Of a stretch of DNA of 64,000 nt, positions 24,295-33,956 are shown in pieces; position 1 is the first letter of the stretch, and each line of letters begins with the position of its first letter. A program made the position numbers and the translations under genes. The stretch lies in assembly GCF_013359595.1 (NCBI RefSeq), contig NZ_JABFMP010000005.1, forward strand, positions 179,837-243,836. The letters are read 5' to 3'. This stretch comes from Pseudomonas sp. C1C7. GTDB taxonomy: Bacteria > Pseudomonadota > Gammaproteobacteria > Pseudomonadales > Pseudomonadaceae. The notes beneath the pieces were generated by a model that saw nothing but the letters and a program-made list of their open reading frames with translations, was not told the origin of the DNA and did not search any database.

Positions 24295-25062
24295 TCACCA
24301 GCCGCCGGACGAACCACCGCCCCCGAAACTGCCTCCGCCGCCGCTGAAGCCTCCGCCTGCGCCGCCCCCACCGAAGCCTCCGCCGCCAAATCCGCCTGCG
24401 GAACCACCGGAACCGCCACGACCGGCGGGAAGGATACCCAGCATCTGGCAGACAAACACCGTCAGGATGAACAACAGCACCAAAAACACGAACAGCCCCG
24501 GATGCCGCGAGACGAAATCGTCCTCCGGATCGCCAGTGGATTCATACACCGTCGAGGGTTCGTCCAGGGGATTGCCACCCAGCACCACCAGCATCGCCGC
24601 CACGCCGTCGCTGATGCCCTTGCTGTAGTTGCCGGCCTTGAAGGCGGGGGTAATGACCTGGTGGATGATCACCGAACTCTGGGCGTCGGTCAGCCGATCT
24701 TCCAGGCCGTAGCCCACTTCGATGCGCAATTTGCGCTCATCCCGGGCGACGATCAACAACGCGCCGTTGTTTTTGTCTTTCTGGCCGATGCCCCAGTAGC
24801 GCCCCAGTTGATAACCGAAATCGGCGATGTCGGTGCCCTGCAAATCCGGCAAGGTGACCACCACCAGTTGCTCGCCAGTGGCCTTTTCATGGACGGCCAG
24901 CTGTTGCGTCAGCTGCTCGCGCACCGAAGGCTCGATCATCTGGGCATTGTCCACCACCCGCCCGGTCAGCGCCGGGAACGTCAGTGCGGCCTGGGCCGCG
25001 AGGGCAAACAGCCACAGCATCAGCACCAGGCCCAGTTTTATTGCGCGCATTGGCAGCCTCAT
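24295..25062 (-). CDS. TPM-domain protein with Gly-rich tail (YgcG-like)
   Basis: A 255-residue protein with a signal peptide (cleavage near AAQA-AL), a periplasmic TPM domain (about 35-160; FPALTGRVVDNAQMIEPSVRE), a membrane helix (about 190-212) and a very glycine-rich C-terminus (about 218-255). The tail is typical of YgcG-like proteins. In-frame starts at 25062 and 25050 are both possible. It works in the lemA-TPM-TPM group; the molecular role is not established. Confidence 0.88.
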   Translation of the reverse strand: MRLPMRAIKLGLVLMLWLFALAAQAALTFPALTGRVVDNAQMIEPSVREQLTQQLAVHEKATGEQLVVVTLPDLQGTDIADFGYQLGRYWGIGQKDKNNGALLIVARDERKLRIEVGYGLEDRLTDAQSSVIIHQVITPAFKAGNYSKGISDGVAAMLVVLGGNPLDEPSTVYESTGDPEDDFVSRHPGLFVFLVLLFILTVFVCQMLGILPAGRGGSGGSAGGFGGGGFGGGGAGGGFSGGGGSFGGGGSSGGW

Positions 25063-25093
25063 CCGTGCCCTCCTGGAACCTGCCCCCGATCAA

Positions 25094-25178
25094 TGCAGGA
25101 GCTGCCGAAGGCTGCGATCTTTTGACTTTGGTTTCTAAAAGCAAGATCAAAAGATCGCAGCCTTCGGCAGCTCCTACA
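25094..25178. repeat. REPIN inside the lemA-TPM group
   Basis: TGCAGGAGCTGCCGAAGGCT and its inverted copy lie between the lemA stop (25188) and the TPM start (25062). They occupy nearly the whole gap between two genes that are probably co-transcribed. Confidence 0.9.
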
Positions 25179-25187
25179 CAGAGCGGT

Positions 25188-25793
25188 TCAGAATTTGACT
25201 TCGGGGGCCTTTTCCGAGCCCGGCGTCGCTTCGAACGTCTCGCGAATCGGCAAGCTGCTGTACATCACGCTGTGCCACAGGCGACCGGGGAAGGTGCGGA
25301 TCTCGGTGTTGTACTTCTGCACCGCGAGGATGAAATCGCGCCGGGCCACGCTGATGCGGTTCTCGGTGCCTTCAAGCTGCGATTGCAAAGCGAGGAAGTT
25401 CTGGTTGGCCTTCAGGTCCGGATAACGCTCGGACACCACCATCAGGCGGCTCAAGGCCCCGGTGAGCCCGTCCTGGGCCTGCTGGTACTGCTTGAGTTTT
25501 TCCGGATTGTCCAGGGTTGAGGCATCAACCTGGATCGACGTGGCCTTGGCCCGCGCCTCGATCACCGCCGTCAGGGTTTCCTGCTCGTGGGCGGCATAGC
25601 CCTTGACGGTTTCCACCAGATTGGGAATCAGGTCGGCACGGCGCTGATACTGGTTCTGCACCTGACCCCAGGCGGCCTTGGCCTGCTCATCGAGGGTCGG
25701 GATGTTGTTGATGCCGCAGGCGGTCAGCAACGTCGCCATCACCAGCAAGGTGGCGATCTGCAGTCTCGACCGGTAAGACTGTCTTGCATTCAT
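25188..25793 (-). CDS. lemA: LemA family lipoprotein
   Basis: A 201-residue protein. Start 25793 (MNARQSYRSRLQIATLLVMA) is chosen because a lipobox LLTAC with Cys26 follows. The mature protein is the all-helical LemA fold (AKAAWGQVQNQYQRRADLIP and KGYAAHEQETLTAVIEARAK). LemA proteins are membrane-anchored with the bulk on the periplasmic side. The function is uncertain. It is the first gene of the lemA-TPM-TPM set. This is the LemA protein family, not the old name for the GacS kinase. Confidence 0.9.
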   Translation of the reverse strand: MNARQSYRSRLQIATLLVMATLLTACGINNIPTLDEQAKAAWGQVQNQYQRRADLIPNLVETVKGYAAHEQETLTAVIEARAKATSIQVDASTLDNPEKLKQYQQAQDGLTGALSRLMVVSERYPDLKANQNFLALQSQLEGTENRISVARRDFILAVQKYNTEIRTFPGRLWHSVMYSSLPIRETFEATPGSEKAPEVKF

Positions 25794-26049
25794 CACAGTG
25801 ATACTCCGTTCACATTGCCTGGAAAAAACAACCGACGACCCTCTCGGCCGGCTCTTGGGGCATAATCCGCCGCGCCACTGGATTGCATCGGGACAATGGG
25901 CTAAAAGATGCCCTGCGCAAAAAACATCCGGCTTGCGGCACCTTTTAAGGCGGCCGATTTCAGATAAGCACCCGAACAACAATAGACGCTCCCTAACTTT
26001 TGGCTGACCGGCGCGTGCATCGCCGCTTGGGCCCTTGAGAAAACTATTC
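25794..26049. promoter_or_regulatory. Divergent promoter region lemA / bglX
   Basis: These 256 bp separate the divergent lemA and bglX genes. A possible -10 (CATAAT near 25862) is seen on the + strand. No palindrome stands out. Confidence 0.35.
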
Positions 26050-28341
26050 ATGAAGAAGCTGTGTTTGCTGGGTTTGCTCGTCAGCCTGGCCAGTCATAAC
26101 GTATTGGCCGCTACGACGCCCCCGCCGCTGGAAAACAAGGACGCCTTCATCAGCAACCTGATGAAGCAGATGACCCTCGACGAAAAAATCGGCCAGTTGC
26201 GCCTGATCAGCATCGGCCCGGAAATGCCCCGGGAGCTGATCCGCAAGGAAATCGCCGCGGGCAACATCGGCGGCACGTTCAACTCCATCACTCGCCCGGA
26301 AAACCGTCCGATGCAGGACGCGGCCATGCGCAGCCGGCTGAAGATCCCGATGTTCTTCGCCTACGACGTGATCCACGGCCACCGCACCATTTTCCCTATC
26401 CCCCTGGCCCTGGCTTCGAGCTGGGACATGGACGCCATCGGCCTGTCCGGGCGCATCGCCGCCAAGGAAGCCGCCTCCGACAGCCTCGACATCACCTTCG
26501 CGCCCATGGTCGACATCTCCCGCGACCCGCGCTGGGGCCGCACGTCCGAAGGTTTCGGTGAAGACACCTACCTGGTCTCGCGCATTGCCGGGGTGATGGT
26601 CAAGGCGTTCCAGGGCACCGGCGCCAACGCCGCCGACAGCATCATGGCCAGCGTCAAGCACTTCGCCCTGTACGGCGCGGTCGAGGGCGGTCGCGACTAC
26701 AACGTGGTCGACATGAGCCCGGTCAAGATGTACCAGGATTACCTGCCGCCGTACCGCGCCGCCATCGACGCCGGTGCCGGCGGGGTGATGGTCGCGCTGA
26801 ACTCGATCAACGGCGTGCCGGCCACCGCCAACACCTGGCTGATGAACGACCTGCTGCGCAAGGAGTGGGGCTTCAAGGGCCTGGCCGTGAGCGATCACGG
26901 AGCGATTTTCGAGCTGATCAAGCACGGCGTCGCCGCCGACGGTCGCGAAGCGGCGAAGCTGGCGATCAAGGCCGGCATCCACATGAGCATGAACGACACC
27001 CTGTACGGCAAGGAGCTGCCGGGGCTGCTGAAGTCCGGCGAGATCAAGCAGAGCGACATCGACAACGCCGTGCGTGCGGTGCTCGACGCCAAGTACGACA
27101 TGGGCCTGTTCAAGGACCCGTACCTGCGCATCGGCAAGGCCGAGGATGATCCGGCCGACACCTACGCCGACAGCCGCCTGCACCGCGCCGAGGCCCGTGA
27201 CGTGGCCCGCCGCAGCCTCGTGCTGCTGAAGAACAGCAACGAAACCCTGCCGCTGAAGAAGACCGCGAAAGTCGCCCTGGTCGGTCCGCTGGCCAAGGCG
27301 CCGATCGATATGATGGGCAGCTGGGCCGCCGCCGGGCGTCCGGCGCAGTCGGTGACCCTGTTCGATGGCATGAGCAATGTGATCGGCGACAAATCGTCGC
27401 TGATCTACGCCCGTGGCGCCAACATCACCAGCGACAAGAAGATCCTCGACTACCTGAACTTCCTCAACTTCGACGCCCCGGAAGTGGTCGATGACCCGCG
27501 TCCGGCCAACGAGCTGATCGACGAAGCGGTGAAAGCCGCCAAGGAAGCCGACGTGGTGGTCGCCGCCGTGGGTGAATCCCGTGGCATGTCCCACGAATCG
27601 TCGAGCCGCACCGACCTGAACATCCCGGAAAACCAGCGCGAGCTGATCCGTGCCCTGAAAGCCACCGGCAAGCCGCTGGTGCTGGTGCTGATGAACGGCC
27701 GTCCACTGTCGATCCTGCAGGAGAACGAACAGGCCGATGCGATCCTGGAAACCTGGTTCAGCGGCACCGAAGGCGGCAACGCCATCGCCGACGTGCTGTT
27801 CGGCGACTACAACCCGTCGGGCAAACTGCCGATCACCTTCCCGCGTTCGGTGGGTCAGATTCCGACCTACTACAACCACCTGAGCATCGGCCGGCCGTTC
27901 ACCCCGGGCAAGCCGGGCAACTACACCTCGCAGTACTTCGACGACACCACAGGTCCCCTGTTCCCGTTCGGCTACGGCCTGAGCTACACCGACTTCAGCC
28001 TGAGCGACATGGCCCTGTCGTCGACCACGCTGAACAAGACCGGCAAGCTCGACGCCAGCATCACGGTGAAAAACACCGGCAAGCGTGACGGCGAAACCGT
28101 GGTGCAGCTGTACATCCAGGACGTGGCCGGCTCAATGATCCGTCCGCTCAAGGAACTGAAGAACTTCCAGAAAGTGATGCTCAAGGCCGGCGAACAGAAA
28201 GTCGTGCACTTCACCATCACCGAGGACGATCTGAAGTTCTACAACACCCAGCTCAAGTACGCGGCGGAGCCGGGCAAGTTCAATGTGCAGATCGGTCTGG
28301 ATTCCAAGGATGTGACGCAGCAGAGTTTTGAGTTGCTGTAA
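26050..28341 (+). CDS. bglX: Periplasmic beta-glucosidase BglX (GH3)
   Basis: A 763-residue glycoside hydrolase family 3 enzyme. It has a signal peptide (MKKLCLLGLLVSLASHNVLA), the N-terminal barrel (FAYDVIHGHRTIFPIPLALA, KHFALYGAVEGGRDYN), the nucleophile Asp282 in VSDHG, an alpha/beta sandwich and a C-terminal fibronectin III-like domain. It hydrolyses beta-glucosides in the periplasm. The frame opens at 26035 (TTG), but the signal peptide fixes 26050. The length is normal for BglX, and the gene is monocistronic. Confidence 0.94.
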   Translation: MKKLCLLGLLVSLASHNVLAATTPPPLENKDAFISNLMKQMTLDEKIGQLRLISIGPEMPRELIRKEIAAGNIGGTFNSITRPENRPMQDAAMRSRLKIPMFFAYDVIHGHRTIFPIPLALASSWDMDAIGLSGRIAAKEAASDSLDITFAPMVDISRDPRWGRTSEGFGEDTYLVSRIAGVMVKAFQGTGANAADSIMASVKHFALYGAVEGGRDYNVVDMSPVKMYQDYLPPYRAAIDAGAGGVMVALNSINGVPATANTWLMNDLLRKEWGFKGLAVSDHGAIFELIKHGVAADGREAAKLAIKAGIHMSMNDTLYGKELPGLLKSGEIKQSDIDNAVRAVLDAKYDMGLFKDPYLRIGKAEDDPADTYADSRLHRAEARDVARRSLVLLKNSNETLPLKKTAKVALVGPLAKAPIDMMGSWAAAGRPAQSVTLFDGMSNVIGDKSSLIYARGANITSDKKILDYLNFLNFDAPEVVDDPRPANELIDEAVKAAKEADVVVAAVGESRGMSHESSSRTDLNIPENQRELIRALKATGKPLVLVLMNGRPLSILQENEQADAILETWFSGTEGGNAIADVLFGDYNPSGKLPITFPRSVGQIPTYYNHLSIGRPFTPGKPGNYTSQYFDDTTGPLFPFGYGLSYTDFSLSDMALSSTTLNKTGKLDASITVKNTGKRDGETVVQLYIQDVAGSMIRPLKELKNFQKVMLKAGEQKVVHFTITEDDLKFYNTQLKYAAEPGKFNVQIGLDSKDVTQQSFELL

Positions 28342-28364
28342 CCCCTGATACGCCGCAAATCAAA

Positions 28365-28392
28365 TGTGGGAGCGGGCAACCCCGCTCCCACA
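28365..28392. terminator. Hairpin after bglX, REP-like, may terminate
   Basis: TGTGGGAGCGGG-CAAC-CCCGCTCCCACA is a perfect 12-bp stem with a 4-nt loop between convergent bglX and clsB. It is followed by a weak T run (GGTTTTT). Confidence 0.6.
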
Positions 28393-28411
28393 ATGGTTTT
28401 TGGTGTCTGGA

Positions 28412-29569
28412 CTAACCCCGTTTATCCAGCAGATTCACCACCAACCGATCCACCCATCCCCACACCCGCTGCTTGACCCGCCGCCACAGCGGCCGGCGTC
28501 GCCACTCTTCCAGGCTCACTTCCTGGCTCAACCCGAAATCCCGCTCGAAACTCGCAGTCACCGCCCGAGTCAGCCCCGGGTCCAGCGCTTCGAGATTCGC
28601 CTCAAGGTTGAACCGCAGGTTCCAGTGATCGAAATTGCACGAGCCGATGCTCACCCAGCCATCGATCAGGACCATCTTCAGGTGCAGGAAACACGGCTGG
28701 TACTCGAAGATTTTCACCCCGGCCTTGAGCAGGCGCGGGTAGTAGCGATGTCCGGCGTAGCGCACCGACGGGTGATCGGTGCGCGGCCCGGTCAACAGCA
28801 GCCGCACGTCGACACCCCGCGAGGCTGCGCGGCGCAGGGAGCGGCGGACTTTCCAGGTCGGCAGGAAATACGGCGTGGCCAGCCAGATGCGCTGCTGGCC
28901 GCTGTTCAATGCACGGATCAGCGATTGCAGGATGTCCCGGTGCTGGCGGGCGTCGGCATAGGCGACCCGGCCCATGCCCTCTCCCATGGACGGCACTCGG
29001 GGCAGGCGCGGCAGGCCGAAATGCGAAGCCGGTTTCCAGGCGCGGCGATGGCGGTTGGCGATCCATTGCCGGTCGAACAGCAGTTGCCAGTCGAGCACCA
29101 GCGGGCCGGTGATTTCCACCATCACTTCATGCCATTCGCTGACGTCGTCACCCGGTGTCCAGAACTCATCGGTGACGCCCGTGCCGCCGACCACCGCCAG
29201 GCTCTGGTCCACCAGCAGCAGCTTGCGGTGGTCGCGATAGAAGTTGCCGACCCAGCGCCGCCAGTTCAGGCGATTGTAGAAGCGCAGCTCGACCCCGGCG
29301 GCCGTGAGGCGTTGCCGCAAAGCCAGGGTGAACGCCAGGCTGCCGTAATCATCGAACAGGCAACGCACCCGCACCCCGCGTTCGGCCGCCTGGACCAGCG
29401 CCTGCACCATGGCCTCGGCACAGGCCCCCGCCTCCACCAGGTACAGCTCCAGCTCGACCTGTTCCTCGGCGCGGGCGATAGCCACCAGCATGCGCGGAAA
29501 GAACTGCGGGCCGTCGATCAGCAGCTCGAAGTGATTGCCTTCACGCCAGGGGAAGATCGGCCCGGCCAT
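28412..29569 (-). CDS. clsB: Cardiolipin synthase ClsB-like phospholipase D
   Basis: A 385-residue PLD-superfamily enzyme with two HKD motifs: His114-x-Lys116-x4-Asp121, and His296-x-Lys298-x4-Asp303 followed by GSCN. There are no N-terminal membrane helices, unlike ClsA. This two-HKD, soluble form fits ClsB, which joins phosphatidylglycerol molecules into cardiolipin. The yceI gene ends one base upstream of this region, so the pair is probably one operon. Confidence 0.87.
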   Translation of the reverse strand: MAGPIFPWREGNHFELLIDGPQFFPRMLVAIARAEEQVELELYLVEAGACAEAMVQALVQAAERGVRVRCLFDDYGSLAFTLALRQRLTAAGVELRFYNRLNWRRWVGNFYRDHRKLLLVDQSLAVVGGTGVTDEFWTPGDDVSEWHEVMVEITGPLVLDWQLLFDRQWIANRHRRAWKPASHFGLPRLPRVPSMGEGMGRVAYADARQHRDILQSLIRALNSGQQRIWLATPYFLPTWKVRRSLRRAASRGVDVRLLLTGPRTDHPSVRYAGHRYYPRLLKAGVKIFEYQPCFLHLKMVLIDGWVSIGSCNFDHWNLRFNLEANLEALDPGLTRAVTASFERDFGLSQEVSLEEWRRRPLWRRVKQRVWGWVDRLVVNLLDKRG

Positions 29570-29570
29570 G

Positions 29571-30161
29571 TCAGCGCGCCGTGAAAATCAGCACCGCGCC
29601 CACGGGCACGGACAGGCTGATGGCCGACAACCCGACGATCTTGCGCAGGGTTTCCACGCCCGGTGCCAGGTCGAAGTCTTCGACGTTGAGCACCACAGGT
29701 TCCAGGGTCACCACCTGAAAGCGCCGGTCATCCAGGCGCGTGGCCAGCAGTTGGGCGTTGTAGGTGTGCTGGCGACCGTGCAGGTCGACGGTCAGGGGCA
29801 GGCGCAGTTCCAGCTGCGCACCGGAGGCGAGGTCGTTGATCGGGCGCAGGTCGATTTGCGTGGTGATCAGGGCTTCGGGGTATTTCTCGATCTCGAACAG
29901 CTCCTTGCGCATGCGCTCATCGCGCAGTGGCACGCCGCTGTTGATCGATTCAAGCTCGACCTCCACCTGCGCCAGCCCACCGGGATCGACCTTGCCGTGC
30001 AATACGAGAAAGCGCTGCACTTCGGACAGGTTGGCGTTTTTGGTGCTGACGAACGACAGCCGCGAGGACTCGCCGTCCAGGTACCAATCGGCCTGGGCCG
30101 ACAGGCATGCGCCGCTCAACAGCAGGATGGCGAGGGTTTGAGTGACAGACCGCTTGAACAT
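29571..30161 (-). CDS. YceI family periplasmic protein
   Basis: A 196-residue protein. Start 30161 (MFKRSVTQTLAILLLSGACL) gives a signal peptide ending near SAQA-DW. The mature part has the YceI lipocalin-like fold (WYLDGESSRLSFVSTKNANL). YceI proteins bind isoprenoid quinone-like lipids in a barrel in the periplasm. It is immediately followed by clsB, and their tight spacing suggests a linked role at the membrane. Confidence 0.88.
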   Translation of the reverse strand: MFKRSVTQTLAILLLSGACLSAQADWYLDGESSRLSFVSTKNANLSEVQRFLVLHGKVDPGGLAQVEVELESINSGVPLRDERMRKELFEIEKYPEALITTQIDLRPINDLASGAQLELRLPLTVDLHGRQHTYNAQLLATRLDDRRFQVVTLEPVVLNVEDFDLAPGVETLRKIVGLSAISLSVPVGAVLIFTAR

Positions 30162-30220
30162 AGAAAACCGTGGGGCAGATAAACCTGTGCTGAACCTTAA
30201 CCGGCTTGTCACAAGTTGCA

Positions 30221-30267
30221 AACCTGTAGCAGCTGCCGAACGCAGCCTTCGGCAGCTGCTACAGGTT
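30221..30267. repeat. Perfect 20-bp inverted repeat (REP-like)
   Basis: Arms 30221-30240 and 30248-30267 are exact reverse complements around a 7-nt loop (CGCAGCC). The sequence is related to the first REP family but has GCAGCTGCTACAGG and is unusually perfect. Confidence 0.85.
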
Positions 30268-30276
30268 ACGTGTTGA

Positions 30277-31047
30277 TCAGGCCATCGCCTGCTGTACTTC
30301 ACCGATGGTGGCAGCGAGGCTGTTGAGGTGCAGGCTCAGGACCCGCTCCACCGGCGCCTGGTCCATCGGCCAGTGCAGCGCCATGCTGCCCACCAGGCGG
30401 CCATCGGTGCGAATCGGCAAGGCCACCGCGCGGATCAGGAACGGCAGGCGCACCGGGTATTCCCAGTGGCCTTCGGTGCGCTGGCCGAAGCCCTGGTGCA
30501 GGGATTGTTCGGTGGCACGGAACAGGGATTCGTCGCTGAGTCGTTCACGGGCCGCCAGGCGCTGCACTTCATCGCTTTGCAACTCACCCAGGCAAGCCCG
30601 GCCCATGGCGGAATGGAACAGGCTGGCGTTGTGCCCGACGATCTGGCAGTTGTGCGGATAGCGTTTGCGCAACGCCGAAGGGATCGAACTTTCCATGACC
30701 TCGACCCGCTCACCGTCAAAACACGACAGGTCCGTCACCAGCCCGGTGCGCTCGCTCAACTCCAGCAGCAGCGGCGCGGCGCTCTCCACCAGACGCCGCT
30801 TGAAGCGCTGCTGACTGTCGCCAAACAGGCACTTGGCACGCAACCGGTATTGCCGGTCGCTCAAGCCGCGATAGACCCAGCCCTGCTCCTGCAAGGTCAG
30901 CAACATGCGCGACACCGTGGCCTTGGGCAAGGCGGTCAGGTAATGCAACTGCTCAAGGCCCAGCGCCTGATGCTCGCCAAGCAACTCGACGATCGCCAGG
31001 GCGCGCTCCACTGAACGTACGCTGCCGCCTTCTGCCTTGCTGTCCAT
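30277..31047 (-). CDS. IclR family regulator
   Basis: A 256-residue regulator. Start 31047 (MDSKAEGGSVRSVERALAIV) is chosen because the family N-terminus begins there. The winged HTH covers about 10-65 and the IclR effector domain the rest (about 80-250). It lies 71 bp downstream of the amidase on the same strand and probably controls the M20-MFS-amidase operon, where an IclR-type palindrome (35257-35273) lies upstream of the first gene. Confidence 0.88.
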   Translation of the reverse strand: MDSKAEGGSVRSVERALAIVELLGEHQALGLEQLHYLTALPKATVSRMLLTLQEQGWVYRGLSDRQYRLRAKCLFGDSQQRFKRRLVESAAPLLLELSERTGLVTDLSCFDGERVEVMESSIPSALRKRYPHNCQIVGHNASLFHSAMGRACLGELQSDEVQRLAARERLSDESLFRATEQSLHQGFGQRTEGHWEYPVRLPFLIRAVALPIRTDGRLVGSMALHWPMDQAPVERVLSLHLNSLAATIGEVQQAMA

Positions 31048-31117
31048 GGGTTCGACTTCCCTTTGGCCGGAATGGATGGACGATTTATACAGCAAGTTAC
31101 AGGCCCATCCGGCGCCC

Positions 31118-32566
31118 TCAAGCCAGTTGCAGACAAGCGGGCGGTCGGCGCTTGACCCATTGCGTCAGCTGCTCATGGGCGTAGGCCAGTTGCAGCACGG
31201 CAAAGTCGGCCTGGGCCGGGCCAATGATCTGCAGGCCCATCGGCAGGCCGGCCGGGTTGAATCCCACGGGCACGTTCATGCTCGGCAGGCCGGCCAGGGT
31301 CGGGCCGATCACCACCTCCATCCAGCGGTGATAGGTGTCCATGTCACGCCCGCCAACTACGCGCGGCCATGGGGTCTGTGCATCAAAAGGGAACACTTGG
31401 GCGGTGGGCAGCAACAGGAAGTCGTAACGTTCGAACAATTCATTCAGTGCCCGGTACCACTCGCTGCGACTGACCGAGGCCTGATAAACGTCCGCCGCAC
31501 TCAGGCGCATACCGCCTTCAATTTCCCATTGCGCCTCGGGCTTGAGCTGCTGGCGCTTGTGCGGATCGGCGTACAACCCACCGAGGCTGCCCTGCACCAG
31601 CCAGTGTCGATGCACCAGCCAGGTCTGCCACAGGCGCTCCATGGAGAAGTCCGGCTGGCAGGCTTCGACCTTGCAGCCCAGCGCCGAAAAGTCCTGCAAC
31701 GCCGATTCGCACAGGCTCATCACGCCCGGGTCCATCGGCAGGTAGCCGTTGTAATCCCCCAGCCAACCGACCCGCACATCGCTGAAATCCTGGGCCAGCG
31801 GCTGCCGGAAAATCTCCGGGCTCTGAGTCAGCGACAACGGCACTCGCGGGTCATAGCCGGCCTGAGTGCCAAGCAATCGGGCGACATCGGTGACGGTGCG
31901 GCCCATCGGCCCTTCGGTGGCCAGTTGCTGGACAAACGTCTCCGGCGCCGGTCCGTGGGGCACGCGCCCGAGCGATGGCCGGAAACCGAAGACATTGTTG
32001 AACGCCGCCGGATTGCGCAGCGAACCCATCATGTCGCTGCCGTCGGCCACCGGCAGCATGTGCAGGGCCAGCGCCACCGCCGCCCCGCCGCTGCTGCCGC
32101 CGGCGACCAGCGTCGGGTCGTAGGCGTTGGTGGTGGTGCCGAATACCCTGTTGTAGGACTGCGAACCGAGGCCGAATTCCGGCACGTTGGTCTTGCCGAT
32201 GATGATCGCCCCGCTCTCGCGAACCCGCGCCACGCTGATGGCGTCCTGCGCCGGCACCTGCTCGGCGAACAGCGGCGAGCCCATGGTCGTGCGCAAACCG
32301 GCGGTGGCCGCCAGGTCCTTGATCGCCTGGGGCATGCCGTGCATCCAGCCGCGGGACTGGCCCTGGTCCAGCTGCCGGTCGCAGGCGTCGGCTTCGGCCA
32401 GCAGTTCCTCTTCCGAACGCAGGGACACCAGCGCGTTGACCTGCGGATTGAAGCGTTCGATCTGCGCCAGATAGGCCTGCATCACTTCACGGCACGAAAC
32501 GTCCCTCGCGTGGATGGCCCGGGACAACGCATCGGCGTCCATTTCAACAATCGGATGGATGCTCAA
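31118..32566 (-). CDS. Amidase signature family enzyme
   Basis: A 482-residue amidase. The catalytic triad is Lys83 (QAIKDL), the cis-serine Ser158 in GGSSGG, and the nucleophile Ser182 (GSDMMGSLR). The class hydrolyses amides to acid plus ammonia or amine. It overlaps the MFS gene by four bases (ATGA), so translation is coupled. With the M20 hydrolase and MFS gene it suggests uptake and stepwise hydrolysis of an N-acyl or amide compound. The substrate is not known. Confidence 0.9.
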   Translation of the reverse strand: MSIHPIVEMDADALSRAIHARDVSCREVMQAYLAQIERFNPQVNALVSLRSEEELLAEADACDRQLDQGQSRGWMHGMPQAIKDLAATAGLRTTMGSPLFAEQVPAQDAISVARVRESGAIIIGKTNVPEFGLGSQSYNRVFGTTTNAYDPTLVAGGSSGGAAVALALHMLPVADGSDMMGSLRNPAAFNNVFGFRPSLGRVPHGPAPETFVQQLATEGPMGRTVTDVARLLGTQAGYDPRVPLSLTQSPEIFRQPLAQDFSDVRVGWLGDYNGYLPMDPGVMSLCESALQDFSALGCKVEACQPDFSMERLWQTWLVHRHWLVQGSLGGLYADPHKRQQLKPEAQWEIEGGMRLSAADVYQASVSRSEWYRALNELFERYDFLLLPTAQVFPFDAQTPWPRVVGGRDMDTYHRWMEVVIGPTLAGLPSMNVPVGFNPAGLPMGLQIIGPAQADFAVLQLAYAHEQLTQWVKRRPPACLQLA

Positions 32567-33873
32567 GATTTCACCTCAAGGTTAAGTGCGACAGATTTCT
32601 TTGCGCGATTTGTCTCCTGCATGCAGTAGGTACCCAACAGGGTCAACAGGCAAGTGAACAAAACATAGAAGGACGGTGCCACCGGAGTTTGCAGGACCTT
32701 GCTCAGCCAAGTGACGATCAACGGCGCGAAACCGCCGAAGACCATGACCGCGACGTTGTAGGCCACCGAGACCCCAGTGGAACGCACTTCGACGGGAAAC
32801 TGCTCGGCCAGTGCCGTCGGCGCCGGGCCGAAGAAGCCGCCAATCGCAGTACACAGCAGCAGTTGCATCACCAGCAGGCGCTCGATCGACGGCGCGGCCG
32901 CGACCCACACGAACAGCGGATAGACCATCACGAAAAACGCCAGGGTGAAGGCCATCAGCACCGGACGCCGGCCCAGGCGGTCCGACAGCGCGCCGGACAG
33001 CGGAATCACCACGGTCATCACCGCCACCGCCAGCATTTGCACCAGCAGCACCTGATCCAGCGGCAGGCCGAGGTTCTTGTGGGCGAAGGTCGGCATGTTC
33101 ACCAGCACCACGTAGAACGACACGGTCGCGCCACAGGCCAGGCCCATGGACACCAGGATCGCCCGCCGGTGTTCGCGGATCACTTGCAGCAAACCGGGGC
33201 CGGCCCCTTTGGCCTGCTTGCGCGCTTCAAGGAATTCTTCCGGCTCTTCCATGTGTTTGCGAATCCACAAGCCCACCGGGCCGATCAGCAGACCGATCAC
33301 GAACGGAACGCGCCAGCCCCAGCTGTCCAGCGCCTCGGGCGACAGCATATGGGTGAACAACGCCACCATCCCGGCCCCGGAAAACACCGCCAGGCATTGC
33401 CCCACCAGTTGCCACGAACCGTACAAACCCTTGCGATGAGCCGGTGCGCTTTCCACCAGAAATGCCGTGGCGCTGGCGTACTCGCCGCCGGTGGCGAAAC
33501 CCTGGAGCATCCGCGCCACCACGATCAACAGCGGTGCGCCCATGCCGATGGCGGCGTAGTTCGGCGCGAAGGCGATCAGCGCGATGGACACCGTCATCAG
33601 GCGGATGATCATCTGCATCGCCGCCTTGCGGCCCTTGCGATCGGAATACATGCCCAACAGGATGCCGCCCACCGGGCGCATGAAAAAACCGACGCCGAAG
33701 GTCGCGAGCGCCATCAACAGCGAGGCGTATTCGTCGTCGGACGGGAAAAATTGCTTGGCGATGAGGCTCGCCAGAAAGCCGTAAACGATGAAGTCATACC
33801 ATTCCAGCGCGTTGCCGATAACGGCGGCGACCACTTGCCGGGTGCGCGAAACACCAGTGCTCGAAGTGTGCAT
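32563..33873 (-). CDS. MFS transporter, metabolite:H+ symporter (MHS) family
   Basis: A 436-residue protein with about 12 membrane helices. The start NALEWYDFIVYGFLASLIAK and the loop GMYSDRKGRKAAM are typical of the MHS subgroup (citrate, proline/betaine, ketoglutarate). It shares the ATGA overlap with the amidase downstream and starts 83 bp after the M20 gene. It is probably the importer of the operon. Confidence 0.88.
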   Translation of the reverse strand: MHTSSTGVSRTRQVVAAVIGNALEWYDFIVYGFLASLIAKQFFPSDDEYASLLMALATFGVGFFMRPVGGILLGMYSDRKGRKAAMQMIIRLMTVSIALIAFAPNYAAIGMGAPLLIVVARMLQGFATGGEYASATAFLVESAPAHRKGLYGSWQLVGQCLAVFSGAGMVALFTHMLSPEALDSWGWRVPFVIGLLIGPVGLWIRKHMEEPEEFLEARKQAKGAGPGLLQVIREHRRAILVSMGLACGATVSFYVVLVNMPTFAHKNLGLPLDQVLLVQMLAVAVMTVVIPLSGALSDRLGRRPVLMAFTLAFFVMVYPLFVWVAAAPSIERLLVMQLLLCTAIGGFFGPAPTALAEQFPVEVRSTGVSVAYNVAVMVFGGFAPLIVTWLSKVLQTPVAPSFYVLFTCLLTLLGTYCMQETNRAKKSVALNLEVKS

Positions 33874-33956
33874 GGGGAACTCTCCAGAAACCTGTTGGGT
33901 AATGCCGGGCGCGACATGGCGCGCCCGGTCCGGCGGCAGTAGAAAGAGCGGGAGGG

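Noticed and set aside
26044..27879. 611-codon frame opposite bglX
   Set aside because: Antisense shadow; bglX is intact with signal peptide and catalytic residues.
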